From contig NZ_CP110535.1 in the NCBI RefSeq assembly GCF_026104355.1, forward strand, positions 620,001 to 684,000: 64,000 nucleotides of DNA. The letters are read 5' to 3'. The position numbers were made by a program, and so were the translations under genes. A model generated the notes under the pieces. It saw only the letters and a program-made list of their open reading frames with translations. It searched no databases and was not told the origin of the DNA. Source of the stretch: Halomonas sp. BDJS001 (lineage in GTDB: Bacteria; Pseudomonadota; Gammaproteobacteria; Pseudomonadales; Halomonadaceae). Position 1 is the first letter of the stretch, and each line of letters opens with the position of its first letter. Below, piece after piece: positions 44,003 to 56,054 of the stretch.

Positions 44003-44515
44003 TTAGGCGTCCTGCATCTGCTTATGGCGTTTCTGCATTTTCTTGCGGATACGGTCACGCTTTAGCGGCGACAGGTAGTCCACAAACAGCACGCCCTCAA
44101 GATGGTCGTACTCGTGCTGGATACAGTGTGCCAACAGGCCCTCCGCTTCCAGTTCGTAGGCATCGCCATTACGATCCAGCGCGTTGAGCTGCACTTTAAG
44201 GTAGCGCGGCACTTCGGCGTAATGCTCGGGAATCGACAGGCAGCCTTCTGAGAGCGGCTCTTTCTCGTCGCCAATCGGGGTATAGCGCGGATTGATAAGC
44301 ACCAGCGGCTGGGAGTTATCGTCGCTGACATCCATGACCACGACACGGCGATGGACATCGATCTGGGTCGCGGCTAGGCCGATACCCCGTGCGTCATACA
44401 TGGTCTCCAGCATATCGTCGACGAGTTGGCGTACCTCATCGTCGACGGTTTCCACCGGAGCGGCCTTGGTGCGCAGGCGCTCATCGGGGAATTCAAGAAT
44501 AGGAAGTTTGGCCAT
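44003..44515 (-). CDS. def: peptide deformylase
   Basis: 170 residues, type 1 deformylase. All three active-site motifs are present: [17 protein letters not shown] (metal Cys) and [12 protein letters not shown] (metal His pair and catalytic Glu). It removes the N-formyl group added through Fmt. First gene of def-fmt-rsmB, divergent from the exported protein gene at 44710; 194 bases separate them and hold no other gene. Confidence 0.97.
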   Translation of the reverse strand: MAKLPILEFPDERLRTKAAPVETVDDEVRQLVDDMLETMYDARGIGLAATQIDVHRRVVVMDVSDDNSQPLVLINPRYTPIGDEKEPLSEGCLSIPEHYAEVPRYLKVQLNALDRNGDAYELEAEGLLAHCIQHEYDHLEGVLFVDYLSPLKRDRIRKKMQKRHKQMQDA

Positions 44516-44709
44516 GGCGTTACAATCACCGTTATGCTGAGTCTGAATTAAGTCAAGCTAGGCAGTGACGAGCGTCTTCTAACCTAGGTACTTTATGATG
44601 GGTCACTATAACATGCTGTCAACGTTTCTGGGCATGCGCACCCGATACGCACAGGGTTTCAGCAGCAACATAATCATCGCGCTGATGCATTTTATTGGGG
44701 GAGAGCAGA

Positions 44710-45555
44710 ATGGCGGTAAAGCAATACGCCTATCGGTTAGCTTTAAGCGGTTTGCTGATGAGTGCAGTGCTGCTTTTGAGTGTCGATGCCGCTGCTGGGG
44801 AGCGTGATCAAAGCGTCATAAAACTCTCTCCGCAGGTACGTACTTTGCCCCATCGTGAAGCGATCGAACCTATCGTCTTGGAGGAAGCGCGAGCCTTTCT
44901 ACGCGAGCACCGCGTTGTCGATGATGCCGAGGCGTTGCAGGAGCTGGCCTACGTAGTGGCGGGAGATGATCGCCGCTTGATCAGCGGTGCGGGGGATCGG
45001 TTATACGTGCGGGGTGATGTGCCACGCCATGGTCAGTTGGGCATCTATCGGCAGTCGGAGCCCTACCTGGCAATGGATGGCACGCCGCTGGGCTTAGAGC
45101 TGATTAACGTGGGCCTCGCTCGCCATGTCAGCAGTGACGGCGATATTGCGCAGCTTGACGTCGTTAGCTCCCATCAGGAAGTACGGGTTAACGATATCGT
45201 GTTGCCATTGGAGGCGCGCGAGCTGAGCGAGGAGTTTTTGCCCCGTGCGCCGCTCAATGCCGTCGAAGGTCATGTGATTGCCGTGCCAGGTGGCGTGCGC
45301 TTTATTGGCCGTTTCCAGATCGTCGCGCTGGATCTTGGCACCCTGGATGGGTTACAGGCGGGTCATGTGCTGCAAGTCAATCAACAGGGTGAGCTGATTA
45401 ACGACCCGCGTACCCAAGAACTGGTTCAGTTGCCGAGCAGTGAAGCGGGCACAGTGATGGTATTTAAGCCCTATGATCGCGTCAGCTATGCCTTGGTGAC
45501 CCAGGCGTCACGGATGCTGGAGGTGGGCGATGAGGTTGGGTCAGCGACGAACTAA
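44710..45555 (+). CDS. exported protein related to the LysM protein beside dprA, LysM domain absent
   Basis: 281 residues. A signal peptide (about 1-28, ending near AAAGE) leads straight into IKLSPQVRTLPHREAIEPIVLEEARAFLREHRVVDD, which resembles the region after the LysM domain in the pseudomonad protein encoded upstream of dprA. The peptidoglycan-binding LysM repeat I would expect between signal peptide and this point is missing. The C-terminal part (VEGHVIAVPGG ... GLQAGHVLQV) is kept. The ATG at 44710 has GGGAGA upstream; a TTG at 44695 is also in frame. Function unknown; a cell-wall-associated role is suggested only by the relatives. Confidence 0.75.
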   Translation: MAVKQYAYRLALSGLLMSAVLLLSVDAAAGERDQSVIKLSPQVRTLPHREAIEPIVLEEARAFLREHRVVDDAEALQELAYVVAGDDRRLISGAGDRLYVRGDVPRHGQLGIYRQSEPYLAMDGTPLGLELINVGLARHVSSDGDIAQLDVVSSHQEVRVNDIVLPLEARELSEEFLPRAPLNAVEGHVIAVPGGVRFIGRFQIVALDLGTLDGLQAGHVLQVNQQGELINDPRTQELVQLPSSEAGTVMVFKPYDRVSYALVTQASRMLEVGDEVGSATN

Positions 45556-45593
45556 CGGGCGGTAAATCAAGACGTTTAAAGATAGGAGGGAGT

Positions 45594-46730
45594 ATGGACG
45601 CCCAGGCGTGGCTGGTGGTCAATGCGTTGCCGGGTATGGGGGCGCTGAGAATTGCGCAATTATTAGCTCGTCAGCCGCAGTGGCCGGAAGGCTGGCTGGC
45701 AGCGCTGCCCAGCCGTGCAGCCAGCGAGTTGCGCCTGTGGCTTGAACATCCCGCCCGCAGCTCGTTGCAAAAGGTGGTTGATGAGGCCCTGGCGTGGCAG
45801 CAGAGCGGCCCAAGTCGCCATGTGCTGCATCGCGACCACCCCGCCTGGCCTGCGCTGTTAAATGAGTTGCCCGACCCACCCGTGGTGCTCTGGGCCCAGG
45901 GGGATCTTGACGCCCTGGAGGGCCCCAAACTTGCTATAGTCGGCACGCGCCGTCCAACCGGCGAAGGTAACCACAATGCGCAAATTTTTGCCCGAGATCT
46001 GGCCCGCCGCGGTTGGTGTGTGGTCAGCGGCATGGCGTTAGGGGTTGACGGCGTAGCCCAGCGGGCGGCCCTGAATGCCGGTGGGCGCACAATTGCCGTA
46101 CTCGGTTGCGGTGTGGATGTGATCTATCCCGCCTCCCACCGTGATCTTCACGAGCAGCTTAGTTCTCTACCCGGTGGCCTGGTGGTGTCGGAACATCCGC
46201 CAGGCACCGTGGCCCGCCCGGCATTTTTTCCGCGCCGTAATCGAATCGTTACTGGCCTCTCACTCGGCACGTTAGTGGTCGAAGCCACCGAAAAAAGCGG
46301 CTCGCTGGTGAGCGCGCGGCTCACCTTAGAGCAAGATCGGGAGCTGTTTGTGCTGCCCGGCTCGCTGCACAACGTCCAGGCCCGCGGCTGCCTGACACTG
46401 CTGCGTCAGGGCAGCGCCCACCTGGCCTGCAGTGTCGACGACATCATTAGCGATCTTGGCCACTGGGCGGAGGCGTTTATCCCGTCCGATGACGCCACTC
46501 AGCCAACCTCACCCGAGCAAGCCGAAAAACCACCTGAACAAGCGCCGCTGCCCGAGACCTTGCCCGACCCCTTATTAATGTCACTCTCGGCCACGCCGAC
46601 GCCGATTGATCTGTTGGTGCACGCCACCGGTGTGGCGGTCAGCGACTGCCAGCAGCGCTTGCTGATGCTGGAGTTAGAGGGGTGGGTAACCCAGCAGGCG
46701 GGAGGCTGGGTGCGGCTGCCAAGGCCATGA
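45594..46730 (+). CDS. dprA: DNA-processing protein DprA
   Basis: 378 residues. A helical N-terminal part, then the Rossmann-like core with LAIVGTRRPTGEGNHNAQIFARDLARRGWCVVSGMALGVDG and FFPRRNRIVTGLSLGTLVVEATEKSGSL, and a C-terminal winged-helix (DML1-like, about 315-375) after a proline-rich linker. DprA protects incoming single-stranded DNA and loads RecA in natural transformation. The gene is also common in non-competent species, so competence is not shown by it alone. Confidence 0.95.
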   Translation: MDAQAWLVVNALPGMGALRIAQLLARQPQWPEGWLAALPSRAASELRLWLEHPARSSLQKVVDEALAWQQSGPSRHVLHRDHPAWPALLNELPDPPVVLWAQGDLDALEGPKLAIVGTRRPTGEGNHNAQIFARDLARRGWCVVSGMALGVDGVAQRAALNAGGRTIAVLGCGVDVIYPASHRDLHEQLSSLPGGLVVSEHPPGTVARPAFFPRRNRIVTGLSLGTLVVEATEKSGSLVSARLTLEQDRELFVLPGSLHNVQARGCLTLLRQGSAHLACSVDDIISDLGHWAEAFIPSDDATQPTSPEQAEKPPEQAPLPETLPDPLLMSLSATPTPIDLLVHATGVAVSDCQQRLLMLELEGWVTQQAGGWVRLPRP

Positions 46731-46773
46731 TAGGATAAAGCCATTAAAGGCATGTTAGCCGTGAGGAGAGAGC

Positions 46774-47331
46774 ATGAGTTTGGCGACCGATCTAGCCCCT
46801 GCGATTAGCGCGTTACGTGCCGGTGGGGTGATTGCCTGCCCCACCGAAGCGGTTTGGGGGCTGAGCTGTGACCCCGAAAACGACGCAGCCTTAGCCCATC
46901 TAATGCGCATGAAAGAGCGCGACCCCGCCAAAGGCGTTATCCTCGTTGCTGCTAATGTGGCCCAGTTTCAACCCTGGCTGAGCCAGCTCCCCCTTGCGAT
47001 GCATGCGCCCCTGGCGGCAAGCTGGCCGGGGCCCAATACCTGGCTAGTGCCTGATTATGGTCGCAGCCATGGGCTGGTGCGCGGTGCCCACGACCGTGTA
47101 GCGCTGCGGGTGACCGACCACCCGGTAATGAAAGCCTTGTGCGAAGCCTTTGGGGGCCCGCTGGTCTCCACCTCGGCCAATCGTTCGGGGGAGCCGCCCG
47201 CCATGAGCGCTGACGAGATTACTAAAATTTTTGGCGATGAAGTGGCTCATGTGGTGCAAGGCGAGCTAGGCGGCAATGCTAAGCCCAGCACCATTAGAGA
47301 CCTGGCCACCGGTAAAATCATGCGCTCTTAA
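46774..47331 (+). CDS. tsaC: L-threonylcarbamoyladenylate synthase, TsaC/YrdC
   Basis: 185 residues, the short TsaC form. CPTEAVWGLSCDPEN, MKERDPAKGVILVAAN and LVSTSANRSGEPPAMS are the family motifs for threonine, ATP and bicarbonate binding. It makes threonylcarbamoyl-AMP for the t6A37 modification of ANN-decoding tRNAs. It follows dprA by 43 bases, the common gammaproteobacterial order dprA-tsaC-hemF-aroE. Confidence 0.95.
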   Translation: MSLATDLAPAISALRAGGVIACPTEAVWGLSCDPENDAALAHLMRMKERDPAKGVILVAANVAQFQPWLSQLPLAMHAPLAASWPGPNTWLVPDYGRSHGLVRGAHDRVALRVTDHPVMKALCEAFGGPLVSTSANRSGEPPAMSADEITKIFGDEVAHVVQGELGGNAKPSTIRDLATGKIMRS

Positions 47332-47343
47332 CCGGCTCTCTAA

Positions 47344-49183
<1,840 letters not shown>

Positions 49184-49210
49184 CCGCATCCAACTAACGC
49201 TGCTAAAAAA

Positions 49211-49245
49211 GCGGGGGCGGATACAGTATCCGCCCCCGTTGTTTA
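49211..49245 (+). terminator. rho-independent terminator after aroE
   Basis: CGGGGGCGGAT pairs with ATCCGCCCCCG around ACAGT, followed by TTGTTT. It separates aroE from the convergent small membrane protein gene. Confidence 0.85.
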
Positions 49246-49265
49246 GTGACCCTGCTAAATACGCT

Positions 49266-49526
49266 TCACTTAGCGCGCTTAACGTACAACCCCACCGTAC
49301 ACATCGCCAGCCCCACTACTGAAAGCAGCATGCCGCCATTAACTAACAGCGGCGAGCGTTGGAGCCAGGAGACAAACGGCTGTGGCGTGTCGCGACAGAC
49401 CCCCTCGAGATAGTCCCAATGGCCGCCATCAAGCTGGCACGCACGGACGTCGTTGAGCTCCCAAAAGTAGACGCCCATTAGCACAAACAGCGGCAATACC
49501 AGCAGCAGTAAACCCAGCTTAACCAT
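49266..49526 (-). CDS. small hypothetical membrane protein
   Basis: 86 residues that I do not recognise. Two hydrophobic helices (about 3-22 and 60-82) flank a short polar loop with two cysteines (ACQLDGGHWDYLEGVCRD), which would face the periplasm if the N-terminus is inside and could form a disulfide. The C-terminus YVKRAK is positively charged. It follows the M48 protease gene by 17 bases on the same strand, so the two may be co-transcribed. Confidence 0.7.
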   Translation of the reverse strand: MVKLGLLLLVLPLFVLMGVYFWELNDVRACQLDGGHWDYLEGVCRDTPQPFVSWLQRSPLLVNGGMLLSVVGLAMCTVGLYVKRAK

Positions 49527-49543
49527 TTAAACCTCAAGCGCCG

Positions 49544-50347
49544 TTAAGGACGTGGGCAGTTGGGGGTGCGACCACTGCTGCGCGCCTGTTCATAGCGGGC
49601 CAGGGCACGATCCATATTGGCTTGCAGGCCTTCAATGCGCTGGCCCTGTCCTGGGTGGGTCGACATCCAGGGAGGCGGTGATGCGCCGCCCGAAACCGCC
49701 TGCATATTTTCCCACAGGGTAACGCTTTCACGTGGATCAAAACCGGCCTGTGCCATTAGATCCAGGCCGATGACATCTGCCTCACTCTCATGGGCTCGTG
49801 AGAACGGCAGTACAATGCCGTACTGCGCGCCCATACCGAGTACGCCCATCAATTGTTGACCTCCGGCGGACTGCATGCCCGAGCTACTGGAAATAACTGA
49901 CAGGCCTAACGAGGTGGCGCTCTCGGTAGAGGCGCGTTCATTGGCATGATTGGCCAGTACGTGACCAATTTCGTGACCAATTACGGAAGCCAACTGGTCT
50001 TGGCTAGTGGCAATATCCAGCATGCCGGTATTCACGCCCATATAGCCGCCGGGTAGCGCGAAGGCATTGGGTTGTTCGGATTTAAATACGCGAATTTGCC
50101 AATCTAGCTGTTGCTGTTGGGCGGGGAGCTCCGCCACGATGGCGTCGGCAATACACTGCACGTAGCGATGACTGGCCTGATCGGCCGTGGGTAGTTCCTG
50201 CTGATACTGCGTGAATGCCTGACGGCCCATCTCGTTTAGTTCGCTATCCGAGAGCAACAACAGTTGTGAGCGCCCGGTAGGCGAGGTAGTACAAGCGGCG
50301 ATAGACGCACTTAGTGCGGTAATAGCAAGGGGGCGAAGCCAGCGCAT
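49544..50347 (-). CDS. M48-family metalloprotease, lipoprotein
   Basis: 267 residues from the ATG at 50347 (AAGGAAA upstream); an in-frame start at 50386 is less likely. The N-terminus carries a lipoprotein signal with lipobox IAAC, so it should be anchored to a membrane on the periplasmic side. The zinc site is VIGHEIGHVLANH (HExxH), followed by a downstream glutamate in HESEADVIG. Related small M48 lipoproteins (LoiP/YcaL and the BepA catalytic part) handle outer-membrane quality control, but the TPR domain of BepA is absent here. Confidence 0.88.
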   Translation of the reverse strand: MRWLRPLAITALSASIAACTTSPTGRSQLLLLSDSELNEMGRQAFTQYQQELPTADQASHRYVQCIADAIVAELPAQQQQLDWQIRVFKSEQPNAFALPGGYMGVNTGMLDIATSQDQLASVIGHEIGHVLANHANERASTESATSLGLSVISSSSGMQSAGGQQLMGVLGMGAQYGIVLPFSRAHESEADVIGLDLMAQAGFDPRESVTLWENMQAVSGGASPPPWMSTHPGQGQRIEGLQANMDRALARYEQARSSGRTPNCPRP

Positions 50348-50522
50348 AAGACGGTTTCCTTCTAGACGGATAGGTTTCTTGGACACAAGATAACCGCTGA
50401 TAGCAGTAAATCAATCCCCCCATCATAACCCACCTAGAGGATGAGTATGGATGCTGAATTGGCCACCTCTGAACCAAGGCTAGGTCGCAGACGATCGGCT
50501 GCAAGCTCCTAGACACAAATCC

Positions 50523-51137
50523 TCAACGCTGGGGGACTAACTGCCCGTCGGCACCTACGTTTAGTCGAATGGTGGGCGTTAGCAAACCAGCAGGAAGCCG
50601 CATGCCTAAGCCGCGCAGATCCCCTGGCGTGATGGCCAGTTGACTGCCGGGCGGTAGCTCGCCTTGGGAGGCCAGCTGGCTGGCAAGCTCCAGCACGGGC
50701 GCCATGCGTTGGGTGTCGGTGGCGAGAACATCAAAGGCAACCGGTAGGCGTAAATTGGCATCGTCGCCAGAGGTCAGCGTGACGTCCTGTTCATAGTTAC
50801 CTTCCACAGGATCAACGCCAGGCATGTCGAGCATCCAGCGAAAGCCCGACATCTCCACCGGGGGCATACCTGCGGGTAAGCCCAGTCCCATGGCAATGGT
50901 GGCCTGAACGGGCAGGCTGCCAGCGCCAAGGCTGGAAGCAATCAGGCTGGTTAGATCACTTGTATCTAGCCCCGCATTGATACTGTAAGGCCCAATGCGA
51001 ACATCCTCGACCCCCAGTGAGGTTACCGCCAAACGAAACGCAAACAGGCCGGTTTGGGGGAGAGCGAGACAGCCCGTGAGCAGGCTGGCAAAGCCAAACA
51101 GGGTCAGCCAACGCCAGTAGCGAGCAATATAAAGCAT
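50523..51137 (-). CDS. hypothetical lipoprotein
   Basis: 204 residues, not assigned to a family. A lipoprotein signal peptide with lipobox LTGC at about residue 20-23 is clear. The remainder is rich in Leu, Pro and Gly, with no catalytic motif; the alternation of short beta-like stretches (IGPYSINAGL, VEMSGFRWMLDMPG, ANLRLPVAFDVLA) is compatible with a LEA14/WHy-like domain, but this is a guess. It lies between the M48 protease gene and der; 225 bases separate it from the der terminator side. Confidence 0.65.
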   Translation of the reverse strand: MLYIARYWRWLTLFGFASLLTGCLALPQTGLFAFRLAVTSLGVEDVRIGPYSINAGLDTSDLTSLIASSLGAGSLPVQATIAMGLGLPAGMPPVEMSGFRWMLDMPGVDPVEGNYEQDVTLTSGDDANLRLPVAFDVLATDTQRMAPVLELASQLASQGELPPGSQLAITPGDLRGLGMRLPAGLLTPTIRLNVGADGQLVPQR

Positions 51138-51304
51138 AAGACTCCCCTTAAGTAGGGCGTAAGGTAGTGGGATATAACAATGCCAAGCGTAAGGTATTGA
51201 TGCGAACTTACTAGGTTCGGGCTAATAAACGCGGCTATTTGAGGGCCGAAGTCATTTTCTGTCAAGAGAATTTGAGCGCTCAGGCGCTTATTTAAGGCTA
51301 GAAC

Positions 51305-51335
51305 CAAAACGCCCGCTTGACGATACAAGCGGGCG
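51305..51335 (-). terminator. terminator after der
   Basis: CGCCCGCTTG and CAAGCGGGCG form a 10-base stem with a six-base loop; on the minus strand it is followed by TTTTGG. It ends the bamB-der transcript. Confidence 0.85.
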
Positions 51336-51362
51336 AATTCAAATAGCAATAAACTAGACGTT

Positions 51363-52766
51363 CTAGCGACGGCTCTTGCGCGCCTCTTTAGTGCGGTTCA
51401 GCTCGCGCTTTTTGGCTTTCTCTTTGTCGCTGGCGCCCGCCATGTTATCGAACGGGTTGCTGCCCGAGCGAAACTCGAAGCGTATCGGCGTGCCACGTAC
51501 CTTGAGCACCTTGCGGAAGGTGTTGGTCAGGTAGCGACGGTAGGCTTCCGGCAGTGCTTCGGTTTGGTTGCCGTGGACGACGATAATCGGCGGGTTGCTG
51601 CCGCCCTGGTGAGCCATGCGCAATTTAATGCGTCGCCCGTGTACCATCGGCGGTGGGTTTTGGCTGACCGCGTCCTGGAGCAGGGTGGTGAGGCGGTTGG
51701 TAGACCAATGGGCATTAGCGGCGGCAAAGGCGCGATCAATCGAGGGGTAGAGATCACCCACCGCCGTGCCGTGCAGGGCCGAAATAAAGTGCAGCTCGGC
51801 GTAATCCGCAAAGCCCAGGCGGCGCTTCACCTCGGTGCGCATTTTATCCTTGGCTTCGGTTTCCAGGCCGTCCCACTTATTCACCGCCAGTACCAGCGCA
51901 CGACCGGTGGTCAATACGTAGTCGAGCAGGTGCAGGTCTTGTTCCACCAGACCGCTGGAGCCATCCAGTACCATGATCACCACATGGGACTCTTTGATCG
52001 CATCCAGTGTCTTGATGATGGAAAACTTCTCGGCGATTTCGCGCACGTTCTTGCGCCGCCGAATACCCGCGGTATCAATCAGTACATAGGGCTTGCCGCG
52101 GCGCTCAAAAGGAATCTCGATGGCATCGCGGGTAGTGCCCGCCTCATCAAATACGACGACCCGATCTTCGCCCAGCAGGCGATTGACCAGGGTCGATTTA
52201 CCCACGTTGGGGCGACCAATGACGCCAATGCGAATGCCTTTGCTGCCGGTGTCCGCGGGAATGCTGGCATCACGTTCGGGAAACGGTTCGAGTACCACAT
52301 CAATCAGAGTGGAAACGTTGCGCCCATGGGCGGCCGCAATGGGCCAGGGGTCGCCGAGGCCGAGCGACCAGAAGTCGCCCATAGCCGAATGCTCTTCCAG
52401 CCCGTCGGTTTTATTCACCACCAGCCAGGTTTTTTTCTGATTAACCCGCAGGTGGTTGGCAATCGCCTGGTCAGCGGCGATAAGGCCGGCGCGAGCGTCG
52501 ACCATAAACAGCACGATATCGGCTTCATCAATGGCGGCGAGTGACTGCTCCGCCATGGCGGCGTCGATGCCTTCTTCGTCACCGCTGATACCGCCGGTAT
52601 CAATCACGGTATAGACCTTATCGCCCAGCATGCCATTGCCGTACTTGCGGTCGCGGGTGAGGCCAGGAAAGTCGGCCACCAGTGCATCACGCGAGCGCGT
52701 TAGGCGGTTAAACAGCGTCGATTTACCCACATTGGGGCGACCGACTAAAGCAATGACGGGTGTCAT
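51363..52766 (-). CDS. der: ribosome biogenesis GTPase Der (EngA)
   Basis: 467 residues with two tandem GTPase domains, each with the P-loop GRPNVGKST (about residue 8 and 185), NKTDG/NKWDG G4 motifs, and a C-terminal KH-like domain ending in the basic tail [18 protein letters not shown]. It is needed for 50S subunit maturation. The start overlaps the bamB stop by four bases. Confidence 0.97.
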   Translation of the reverse strand: MTPVIALVGRPNVGKSTLFNRLTRSRDALVADFPGLTRDRKYGNGMLGDKVYTVIDTGGISGDEEGIDAAMAEQSLAAIDEADIVLFMVDARAGLIAADQAIANHLRVNQKKTWLVVNKTDGLEEHSAMGDFWSLGLGDPWPIAAAHGRNVSTLIDVVLEPFPERDASIPADTGSKGIRIGVIGRPNVGKSTLVNRLLGEDRVVVFDEAGTTRDAIEIPFERRGKPYVLIDTAGIRRRKNVREIAEKFSIIKTLDAIKESHVVIMVLDGSSGLVEQDLHLLDYVLTTGRALVLAVNKWDGLETEAKDKMRTEVKRRLGFADYAELHFISALHGTAVGDLYPSIDRAFAAANAHWSTNRLTTLLQDAVSQNPPPMVHGRRIKLRMAHQGGSNPPIIVVHGNQTEALPEAYRRYLTNTFRKVLKVRGTPIRFEFRSGSNPFDNMAGASDKEKAKKRELNRTKEARKSRR

Positions 52767-53932
52767 GGAGTTACTTCCAGGGTTTCCAGGCGACCGTTGT
52801 TGGCCTGGACATGAATGGTGCTGCCTTCCGTGACCGGACGAACGCTAATGCCCGAGCTGTGCACCCGAGTACGGCCGACGATGTTGCCTTCACGTGCATC
52901 GATCAGGTGTAGATAGCCTTCAAAATCACCAAAGACCAAGCGGCCATCGGCGAAGGCCGGGGCGGTCAACCAGCGATCTTCTAAATCGTCGTTGCGCCAA
53001 ATTTCGCGGCCGCTATTAGCGTCGAGAGCGACCACCTGGCTGTCATCGGTGACCACAAACAGGAAGTCGCCAACCAGAATCGGGGTATGACGACTGGAGA
53101 GATCCGCTTCCCAAAGCACGTCACCTTGGGTCGCTTCCAGCGCCACCACACGGCCGTTATAGCTGGTCACAAACAGGCGGCCATCGGGGCTGATGATCGG
53201 CTGGCCGGAAAGATCAACCAAGCGCTCTACTTCGCTCCGCCCGCGTGGGGTGGCTATCTGCATCTCCCACAGCGGCTGGCCGCTGCGGTTATCCAGGGTG
53301 GCCAGGCGGCCATTGGCCAAGCCAACGAAACTGACCGGATCAATGACCATCGGCGTACCGGTGCCGCGCAGGGTGAGTGACGGCTGTGAACTGGTGTATA
53401 CCCAGCGCTCTGAACCCGTGGCGCGATCCAAAGCAGTCACTTGACCATCGACACTTTGTACGACCAGCAGTTGCTGGTTAGCCTGGGGCGCGGCGAGTAC
53501 TTCGCTGGAGACCCGTGAGCGCCACTCTTCGCTGCCGTCACGTTGATCCAACGCAATCACTTCACCGTTTCCGCTGGCCAGGTAAACCTGACCGGCAATC
53601 GCCGTTAACGCGCTGGAAATAGGCGTATCCAGGTCGATTTTCCACTCGACGTCGCCGCTATCGGCGTTCATCGCCATCACCACACCTTCGGCATCTGCCG
53701 CAAACACGGTGTCGCCTTCACGGGAAGGGGCGATGGGGTAACGGGCATGGCCCAGGCCATCGCCCACATTGCGCCGCCACTGCGTCTCTAACGAGGAAGT
53801 TTCGTCGAAACTGCGCAGCTCTTTAGGTGTATAAGCAGGTTCGCCTTTGCTCGCGCAACCGACCAGCAGGGCCAGCGACAGCGCGCCTAAGCTTGCGCGT
53901 ACTAGCTGTTTCGTTGGGTTACCAAACGTCAT
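52763..53932 (-). CDS. bamB: outer-membrane assembly lipoprotein BamB
   Basis: 389 residues. A lipoprotein signal with lipobox LVGC near residue 25, then an eight-bladed beta-propeller of PQQ-like repeats (for example [52 protein letters not shown]). BamB joins BamA in inserting beta-barrel proteins into the outer membrane. It overlaps yfgM upstream and der downstream by four bases each. Confidence 0.96.
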   Translation of the reverse strand: MTFGNPTKQLVRASLGALSLALLVGCASKGEPAYTPKELRSFDETSSLETQWRRNVGDGLGHARYPIAPSREGDTVFAADAEGVVMAMNADSGDVEWKIDLDTPISSALTAIAGQVYLASGNGEVIALDQRDGSEEWRSRVSSEVLAAPQANQQLLVVQSVDGQVTALDRATGSERWVYTSSQPSLTLRGTGTPMVIDPVSFVGLANGRLATLDNRSGQPLWEMQIATPRGRSEVERLVDLSGQPIISPDGRLFVTSYNGRVVALEATQGDVLWEADLSSRHTPILVGDFLFVVTDDSQVVALDANSGREIWRNDDLEDRWLTAPAFADGRLVFGDFEGYLHLIDAREGNIVGRTRVHSSGISVRPVTEGSTIHVQANNGRLETLEVTP

Positions 53933-54585
53933 TGTGTCGCCTCCTCAGCGCCGAGATCATCAAGCTTGAACTGCACGCCGTAAAGCGGCTGGTCTTGAGT
54001 TTGTGCCAGTTGCAGAGCGGTCTCCCATGCCTCGCGGGCCGCCTCGGTATCGCCCTGGGCGAAAAAGGCATCGCCGCGCACGTTGGCGCGTTGGGCCGCT
54101 AGCGCGTCGCTAATCGGCTCGTCTAGCAGCGCCAGTGCCTGGGTCGGGTTGCCGTCAGCGAGCTCGACTCGGGCCAGCCGCAGCCACGCAAGACTCTGCA
54201 CATAGCGGCGTGAGGAGTTGGCTGCGCTTTCCAGTGCGGTTCGCGCGCCTTCCAAATTGCCCTGTTGAACCGCCAGACGTGCATCAAGCAGCAGAGCGAG
54301 TTCGGCGTAGAGCGTTTTGCCATGCTCGTCGGTCAGTTCGCTGACCATTTCCCGGGCGCTTGCCAACTGCTCTTCGTCAAGCTCGTCGCCAGCGGTCATA
54401 TTGACCAGCTGTTGGTAGCGCATGGAGGCTGCTTCGGCTTGGCCCTGTTGATAGTTTTGCCAGGCGTTCCAGCCGAATACCCCCGCCGCTGCCAGGACAG
54501 CGCCTGCAATCAACGACATGCCGTTCTCTTTCCACCAGCGCTTGACGGCGTCTAGCTGCTCTTCTTCGCTTCTCAGCTCCACCAC
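53929..54585 (-). CDS. yfgM: YfgM-family tetratricopeptide repeat protein
   Basis: 218 residues. A short cytoplasmic segment (RSEEEQLDAVKRWWKENG) precedes one membrane helix (about 24-42); the rest is periplasmic and helical with TPR-like repeats. YfgM is an ancillary SecYEG translocon partner that works with PpiD in periplasmic folding. It lies in the conserved hisS-yfgM-bamB order. Confidence 0.92.
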   Translation of the reverse strand: MVELRSEEEQLDAVKRWWKENGMSLIAGAVLAAAGVFGWNAWQNYQQGQAEAASMRYQQLVNMTAGDELDEEQLASAREMVSELTDEHGKTLYAELALLLDARLAVQQGNLEGARTALESAANSSRRYVQSLAWLRLARVELADGNPTQALALLDEPISDALAAQRANVRGDAFFAQGDTEAAREAWETALQLAQTQDQPLYGVQFKLDDLGAEEATQ

Positions 54586-54691
54586 GGGCGGGCTCCTATT
54601 TCTAGATGTTCACATGCAAAATGTTCATATGTGCAAACAGTCGTGTTCGAGCAGGCTAGCCGCCTGCCAAGCTTATACGCGCGGCCTGGGC

Positions 54692-55993
54692 TTACGCGTC
54701 AGTGGTTAGTAGTTCGCGCAGCGTGTGACCCAATGCTGCTTGGGAGACGCTTTGCTGTTCGCGGTCGTCGCGCAGAAATTTGACGGTGGCCGACTGCTGG
54801 TTGATTTCATCTTCGCCGAGCAGGATAGCTATTGAGGCACTACTCTTATCGGCTTTTTTAATGCGGCTTTTAAAACTGCCGCCGCCGCAATGAAGCTGCA
54901 GTCGCAGTTCAGGCAGCTCGCCACGCAGTTGCTCCGCCAGGGTGATGGCGGCCGTGGTGGCGCTATCATCCATGGGCAGCAAGTAGACATCGCAGCCGCC
55001 CAGGGCGTCCGCGGGAATCAGCTCAAGGGTGTCGAGTAGCAGGATCAGCCGCTCAATACCCATGGCAAAGCCCACTGCCGGGGTTGGCTTGCCGCCCAGC
55101 TGTTCGACCAGGCCATCGTAACGCCCGCCAGCGCAGACGGTACCCTGGCTGCCCAGTGCCGTCGTCGTCCACTCGAAGACGGTGCGGCAGTAGTAGTCGA
55201 GCCCACGCACCAGGCGCGGATTAATCACATAATGTATTCCCGCCGCTTCGAGCATCTTGGTGAGCTGCTCAAAGTGTTTCCGGGATTCGTCATCCAGGTG
55301 ATCCATCAGCTGTGGCGCGGCGTCGAGCATCTCCGCCATGGCCGGGTTCTTTGAGTCAAGAATACGCAGTGGATTACTGGTTAAACGGCGCTTGGAGTCT
55401 TCATCGAGGATGTCTAGGTGCTGCTCGAAGTAGCCGACCAGCGTATCCCGATAAGCCGCCCGCGCCTCAGAGGAACCCAGCGAGTTAAGCTCCAGGGTGA
55501 CGTGCTCCATCAACCCCAGTTCTTGCCACAGGCGTGCCGAAAGCAGGATCACCTCGGCGTCGATATCCGGACCATCAAAACCGAAGGTCTCAACGCCAAT
55601 CTGGTGGAACTGGCGGTAGCGGCCTTTTTGCGGGCGCTCATAGCGGAACATCGGCCCCTGGTACCACAGCCGCTGAGTCTGGTTGTACAGCAGGCCGTGC
55701 TCCATGGCCGCGCGCACGCAGCTGGCGGTGCCTTCGGGGCGCAGGGTCAAACTCTCGCTGTTGCGATCGTCGAAGGTGTACATCTCTTTTTCGACGATAT
55801 CGGTGACTTCACCGATCGAGCGTGCAAACAGCGCGGTTTGCTCAACGATAGGCGTGCGAATTTCATTAAAGCCATAACGCAGCATCAACTGGCGTACTTT
55901 GGCTTCAAAAAATTGCCAGCGTGGGCTATCGCTGGGCAGTAGGTCGTTCATACCACGAATGGCTTGAATCTTTTTAACGGCGGACTTGCTCAA
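54692..55993 (-). CDS. hisS: histidyl-tRNA synthetase
   Basis: 433 residues of a class II synthetase. IRGMNDLLP at the start, the motif 2 region [20 protein letters not shown], the HisA signature [12 protein letters not shown] and the motif 3 GFAMGIERL are present, with the C-terminal anticodon-binding domain from about residue 330. It lies 62 bases downstream of ispG. Confidence 0.97.
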   Translation of the reverse strand: MSKSAVKKIQAIRGMNDLLPSDSPRWQFFEAKVRQLMLRYGFNEIRTPIVEQTALFARSIGEVTDIVEKEMYTFDDRNSESLTLRPEGTASCVRAAMEHGLLYNQTQRLWYQGPMFRYERPQKGRYRQFHQIGVETFGFDGPDIDAEVILLSARLWQELGLMEHVTLELNSLGSSEARAAYRDTLVGYFEQHLDILDEDSKRRLTSNPLRILDSKNPAMAEMLDAAPQLMDHLDDESRKHFEQLTKMLEAAGIHYVINPRLVRGLDYYCRTVFEWTTTALGSQGTVCAGGRYDGLVEQLGGKPTPAVGFAMGIERLILLLDTLELIPADALGGCDVYLLPMDDSATTAAITLAEQLRGELPELRLQLHCGGGSFKSRIKKADKSSASIAILLGEDEINQQSATVKFLRDDREQQSVSQAALGHTLRELLTTDA

Positions 55994-56054
55994 AGAAAAC
56001 TCCTTATTCTGCCATCAGGCGTGGTTCACCCAGGCTGGCAGCCAGCCCCAGCGG

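Noticed and set aside
44595-44807. 70-codon open frame ahead of the exported protein
   Set aside because: It overlaps the start of the signal-peptide protein in another frame and has no coding character.
51564-52544. 326-codon open frame on the plus strand across der
   Set aside because: Antisense shadow of Der, without ribosome site or recognisable domain.
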